The notes under the pieces were generated by a model. It did no database searches, was not told where the DNA came from, and saw nothing but the letters and a program-made list of their open reading frames with translations. The translations under genes and the position numbers were made by a program. Shown here piece by piece: positions 61,584-64,000 of a stretch of DNA of 64,000 bases. The DNA comes from a virus. The stretch lies in the IMG/VR virus record IMGVR_UViG_3300044655_001269, positions 1 through 64,000 of that record. One strand, 5' to 3'. Every line of letters begins with the position of its first letter. Position 1 is the stretch's first letter.

Positions 61584-61617
61584 AACTGTATTTAGCCTAT
61601 ATTATAGGCGCAAAGTT

Positions 61618-61640
61618 GCGAGGCACGTTAGTGCCGAGCC
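61618..61640 (+). repeat. GCGAG/CGAGC hairpin in tail gene gap
   Basis: GCGAG-GCAC-GTTA-GTGC-CGAGCC on the plus strand between two minus-strand genes, with no plus-strand gene after it. It shows the element also occurs outside early plus-strand leaders. Confidence 0.6.
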
Positions 61641-61664
61641 ATTGCCAATTACCACATAAAGGAA

Positions 61665-61686
61665 AACCCGCATTTGCGGGTTTTCC
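61665..61686. terminator. bidirectional terminator after tail tube gene
   Basis: AAAACCCGC-ATTT-GCGGGTTTT. On the minus strand it ends transcription from the tail sheath and tube genes. Confidence 0.8.
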
Positions 61687-61711
61687 AGTAAAGCTAGTAG
61701 TAAAACTAAAT

Positions 61712-62374
61712 TTATTCCTGTTGTTCCGATGTGAGCTCTGTACCAGCACCGGTAGAAGCATTCGAAGAATAACTTCTTCCAACGTGAGCACCGATACCAC
61801 CATCGACAGAAATGTCGGTAGCACCTTCTTTCCACTGTTCCATGTTATCAAAACGAATTTTCATGGTTACTTCAACCGCATCAGATGATTTATATTCTAA
61901 ACCACCGTAATCTACATTTTGAATAAAGCAACCGTATAGAACAGTTGTTTCAAGAATTTGTGCTTCATACGCACCGTTACCGCCATCCAATACTTCGATA
62001 CGAGTAGTGAATTTGTAGTCGATACCGCTTCGTGCAGCCGCTTGTTCTTGGAAGTCAAATTGTTTCTGAACTTGTTGACCAACAAGAGCTTGTAAAATAC
62101 CACCAACATCATCACGTACCACTAATGTTACTGGTTCAAATGTTGGTTTACCTGATAAGTAAACTTTTGAGTTGTAAACGTCAAGAACAGTTTCTTCAAA
62201 AGCGAATGAAGGACGTGTAACGCTAACAACTTGTTTAGACACTTCTACTGAAGAGTCGATACCGAAACCGAGCATGTTGATTCTGAAACGGTACTTTTGT
62301 TTTGGCATCAACAGGGTCGTATTAGACCCTGAGAACGGTTTTACCGAAAAATTCTGTAAAGATGAAATTGACAT
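61712..62374 (-). CDS. 19: tail tube protein gp19
   Basis: A 220-residue gp19-type tail tube monomer. Features are KYRFRINMLGFGIDSS near 27-42, a long strand pattern VSVTRPSFAFEETVLDVYNS (50-69), GKPTFEPVTLVVRDDVGG near 75-92 and LYGCFIQNVDYGGLEYKSSD near 146-165. It stacks as hexameric rings inside the sheath. The ATG follows AGGAGAAATCTA and overlaps the sheath stop by 1 nt. Confidence 0.85.
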   Translation of the reverse strand: MSISSLQNFSVKPFSGSNTTLLMPKQKYRFRINMLGFGIDSSVEVSKQVVSVTRPSFAFEETVLDVYNSKVYLSGKPTFEPVTLVVRDDVGGILQALVGQQVQKQFDFQEQAAARSGIDYKFTTRIEVLDGGNGAYEAQILETTVLYGCFIQNVDYGGLEYKSSDAVEVTMKIRFDNMEQWKEGATDISVDGGIGAHVGRSYSSNASTGAGTELTSEQQE

Positions 62375-64000
62375 TAGATTTCTCCTGTGTTTTTAACACG
62401 TAATGGAATATAGATGAACTCAACTGCTTTGATTGGAACAATAGCAATATCCACCCACAATTCGTTACGGTCGATCCGTGATGGTGTGTTGTTTGAGGTG
62501 TCACAAACTACAACGTAGTCGGAAATAGCTCTTAAACCAACCAATTCTAATAACAAACTTTCACATGCTTGTTTGATTTCGTCACGGGTAATTCTGTCAT
62601 TTGGTTCAAAGATATAAGGACGAGCTAAACGATTTAATTGTGTACGTAAGTAAACAACCAAACGAGATACATTGATTCTATCCAATGCACTTGCGTTTTT
62701 CGCACGTGTTTTTTGACCAAAGTTAACATGACCAACACCAGTGAAGAATGTAATTGGGTTAACTTGTGCGTTGTAAAGCGTGTCACGTTGACCTTCGTTT
62801 AGTGCAACCGTTTGGAATTCACCAGTAGCTGCATCGATATAACCAACTGAAGAAGCGTTTGTGATACCGCCGCGACGAGTACCAGCTGGGGCAAACCAAG
62901 GATAAGAAACGTTATCGCTTAGAGTGATAGTTTTCAACATCATGTGACTTGAAGGAACTACAACACTTGCACCATCACGGTTAGTTGTATAACCAACTGG
63001 GTAGAATACTGATAAGTATTCGTCATAAGTTACCATGCCGTCATCACCGTTATTCAACACAGTTTTTTCATTGGTTGCCCAAGAAGTCAACGAAGTTGCA
63101 TCAGCAGGAAGTCTCAAAGGAACGTCACCAACGATAAATGAAGTTAAACCTCTTTCGATGTTTAAGTTAACCAATTCCATCATTACTTCTGGGTAACCAG
63201 GACATGCCATCAAGTTGAAGTTTCTACGTTCTGAATCACGTAATTCATCACTGTTTTGGATTGCTTTCGATAAGGCTTGAACAACAACACTACGTTGTGC
63301 TTTACGACCAAATGTACCAGAACCATCTTCGTGATTAACACTTGCTGTAACCCAACGATCTAATGCATATAATTCCATACTTTCACCAGATTGCCAGGTG
63401 TGACCTATTGGTGAGTTGTCTTTATCATAGCGTGGATTATCACCGCCAATTGTGAAGTAGTTTTTACGGAAACGTTTTACGTTACCACCACTTCTACGCA
63501 AGTTCCAAAGTAACATACCTTTTGGGTATAGGGCTGGATCTGGTGCATCTGGATCTAGGTAGTTGCTTAAAAGTAAGGTTTCAATTGAAGCTGGTGTATT
63601 ACCAGTAACACCTGAATCACCATAACGAGCATCAGCAAATAAGATACCTAATTCAGTTTCTTGATCAGTTACATCAACTTTTTCCCATTTTTCAGAAGCA
63701 ACACCGCCACCTAAGTTACTGTTGTAACGATAGATTACTGGGAAGTTTTCAGTATCTGCTGTTGAAATCCACAAATCACCAGTTTTGGTATCGATTGTAT
63801 ATGGATTTGAAGCAGAAACTGCAGGTGCAACTGTTTTTCTACTTGCATCGTAATAAGGAGCAGTTTCGCTTCTATAACCAACCCAAGTTTTACCGTTGTG
63901 AACCATGATATCAACTTCTTGAATTTCGTTGTTGTACCATAATTGTTGGTCAGCTGGAGCAGTTAATGGTTCTGTACTAGCAGCTGCAAAGTTTTTAGCC
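62374..64000 (-). CDS. 18: tail sheath protein gp18, 5' end outside the window
   Basis: At least 541 residues; the reading frame stays open to the window edge, with an internal ATG at 63906. The C-terminal part carries the conserved sheath pattern: KTRAKNASALDRINVSRLVV near the end, then RLARPYIFEPNDRITRDEIK, typical of gp18 domain IV, and SDYVVVCDTSNNTP. It forms the contractile sheath around the gp19 tube. Confidence 0.9.
   Translation of the reverse strand, partial: AKNFAAASTEPLTAPADQQLWYNNEIQEVDIMVHNGKTWVGYRSETAPYYDASRKTVAPAVSASNPYTIDTKTGDLWISTADTENFPVIYRYNSNLGGGVASEKWEKVDVTDQETELGILFADARYGDSGVTGNTPASIETLLLSNYLDPDAPDPALYPKGMLLWNLRRSGGNVKRFRKNYFTIGGDNPRYDKDNSPIGHTWQSGESMELYALDRWVTASVNHEDGSGTFGRKAQRSVVVQALSKAIQNSDELRDSERRNFNLMACPGYPEVMMELVNLNIERGLTSFIVGDVPLRLPADATSLTSWATNEKTVLNNGDDGMVTYDEYLSVFYPVGYTTNRDGASVVVPSSHMMLKTITLSDNVSYPWFAPAGTRRGGITNASSVGYIDAATGEFQTVALNEGQRDTLYNAQVNPITFFTGVGHVNFGQKTRAKNASALDRINVSRLVVYLRTQLNRLARPYIFEPNDRITRDEIKQACESLLLELVGLRAISDYVVVCDTSNNTPSRIDRNELWVDIAIVPIKAVEFIYIPLRVKNTGEI

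Overview
The window is part of the genome of a T4-like tailed phage (myovirus grade). The marker genes are a contractile-tail sheath (gp18) and tail tube (gp19), a head-completion nuclease (gp4), a T4-type large terminase (gp17), UvsX, UvsW, gp32, a DnaB-type helicase (gp41) and a primase (gp61). The host cannot be read from the sequence. The DNA is AT-rich, three tRNA genes with encoded CCA are present, and genes are packed with 4-bp overlaps.

Layout. (1) 1-18.7 kb, plus strand: about 50 very small early-type genes. Most have their own sigma70-like promoter (TTGACA, 16-18 bp, TATACT/TAGAAT/TAAACT), and nearly all share the leader CACCTTAACAAAGCACTACGGAGTAA or a variant GAGGCACTAC. Many promoters carry a dyad whose arms flank the -10. 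Between genes lie several families of hairpins, a tRNA-Met and two multi-hairpin RNAs whose loops are complementary to the shared leader. (2) 18.7-19.7 kb: a non-coding junction with a strong promoter, a short RNA and direct repeats. (3) 19.7-33.7 kb, mostly minus strand: a TGT/DpdA-like protein, a Gp88-like protein, a nucleotidyltransferase, an Ntn hydrolase, the gp41-gp61 replication pair, a likely clamp-loader small subunit, a DnaE-like short protein, and UvsW carrying an intein. (4) 33.7-42.9 kb: a glycan island with glycosyltransferases, five related KpsS-like proteins, a methyltransferase and a cytidylyltransferase-cupin fusion. (5) 43-47 kb: a recombination module (UvsY-like, UvsX with an intein, gp32 behind tandem promoters), then tRNA-Asn and tRNA-Thr. 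(6) 47-57.3 kb: a free endonuclease, structural or unknown genes, and a terminase gene broken in two by an atypically split intein. The gap holds a free-standing Vsr-like endonuclease gene, four DUF1566-type genes and a large structured RNA. The terminase N-part carries a second intein. (7) 57.4-64 kb, minus strand: packaging and tail genes, ending inside the sheath gene.

Strongest unexplained signals. An 11-12-mer (CTAAAAGATAAT) occurs at least 52 times in both orientations, inside and between genes, but not in the tail/packaging block. Hairpin RNAs carry loops antisense to the translation leader of about 30 genes. Early promoters carry co-varying dyads. A hairpin family has invariant GCGAG/CGAGC flanks. 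An about 590-nt structured RNA lies inside the fractured terminase. Three ATPases are each interrupted in a Walker motif by an intein.
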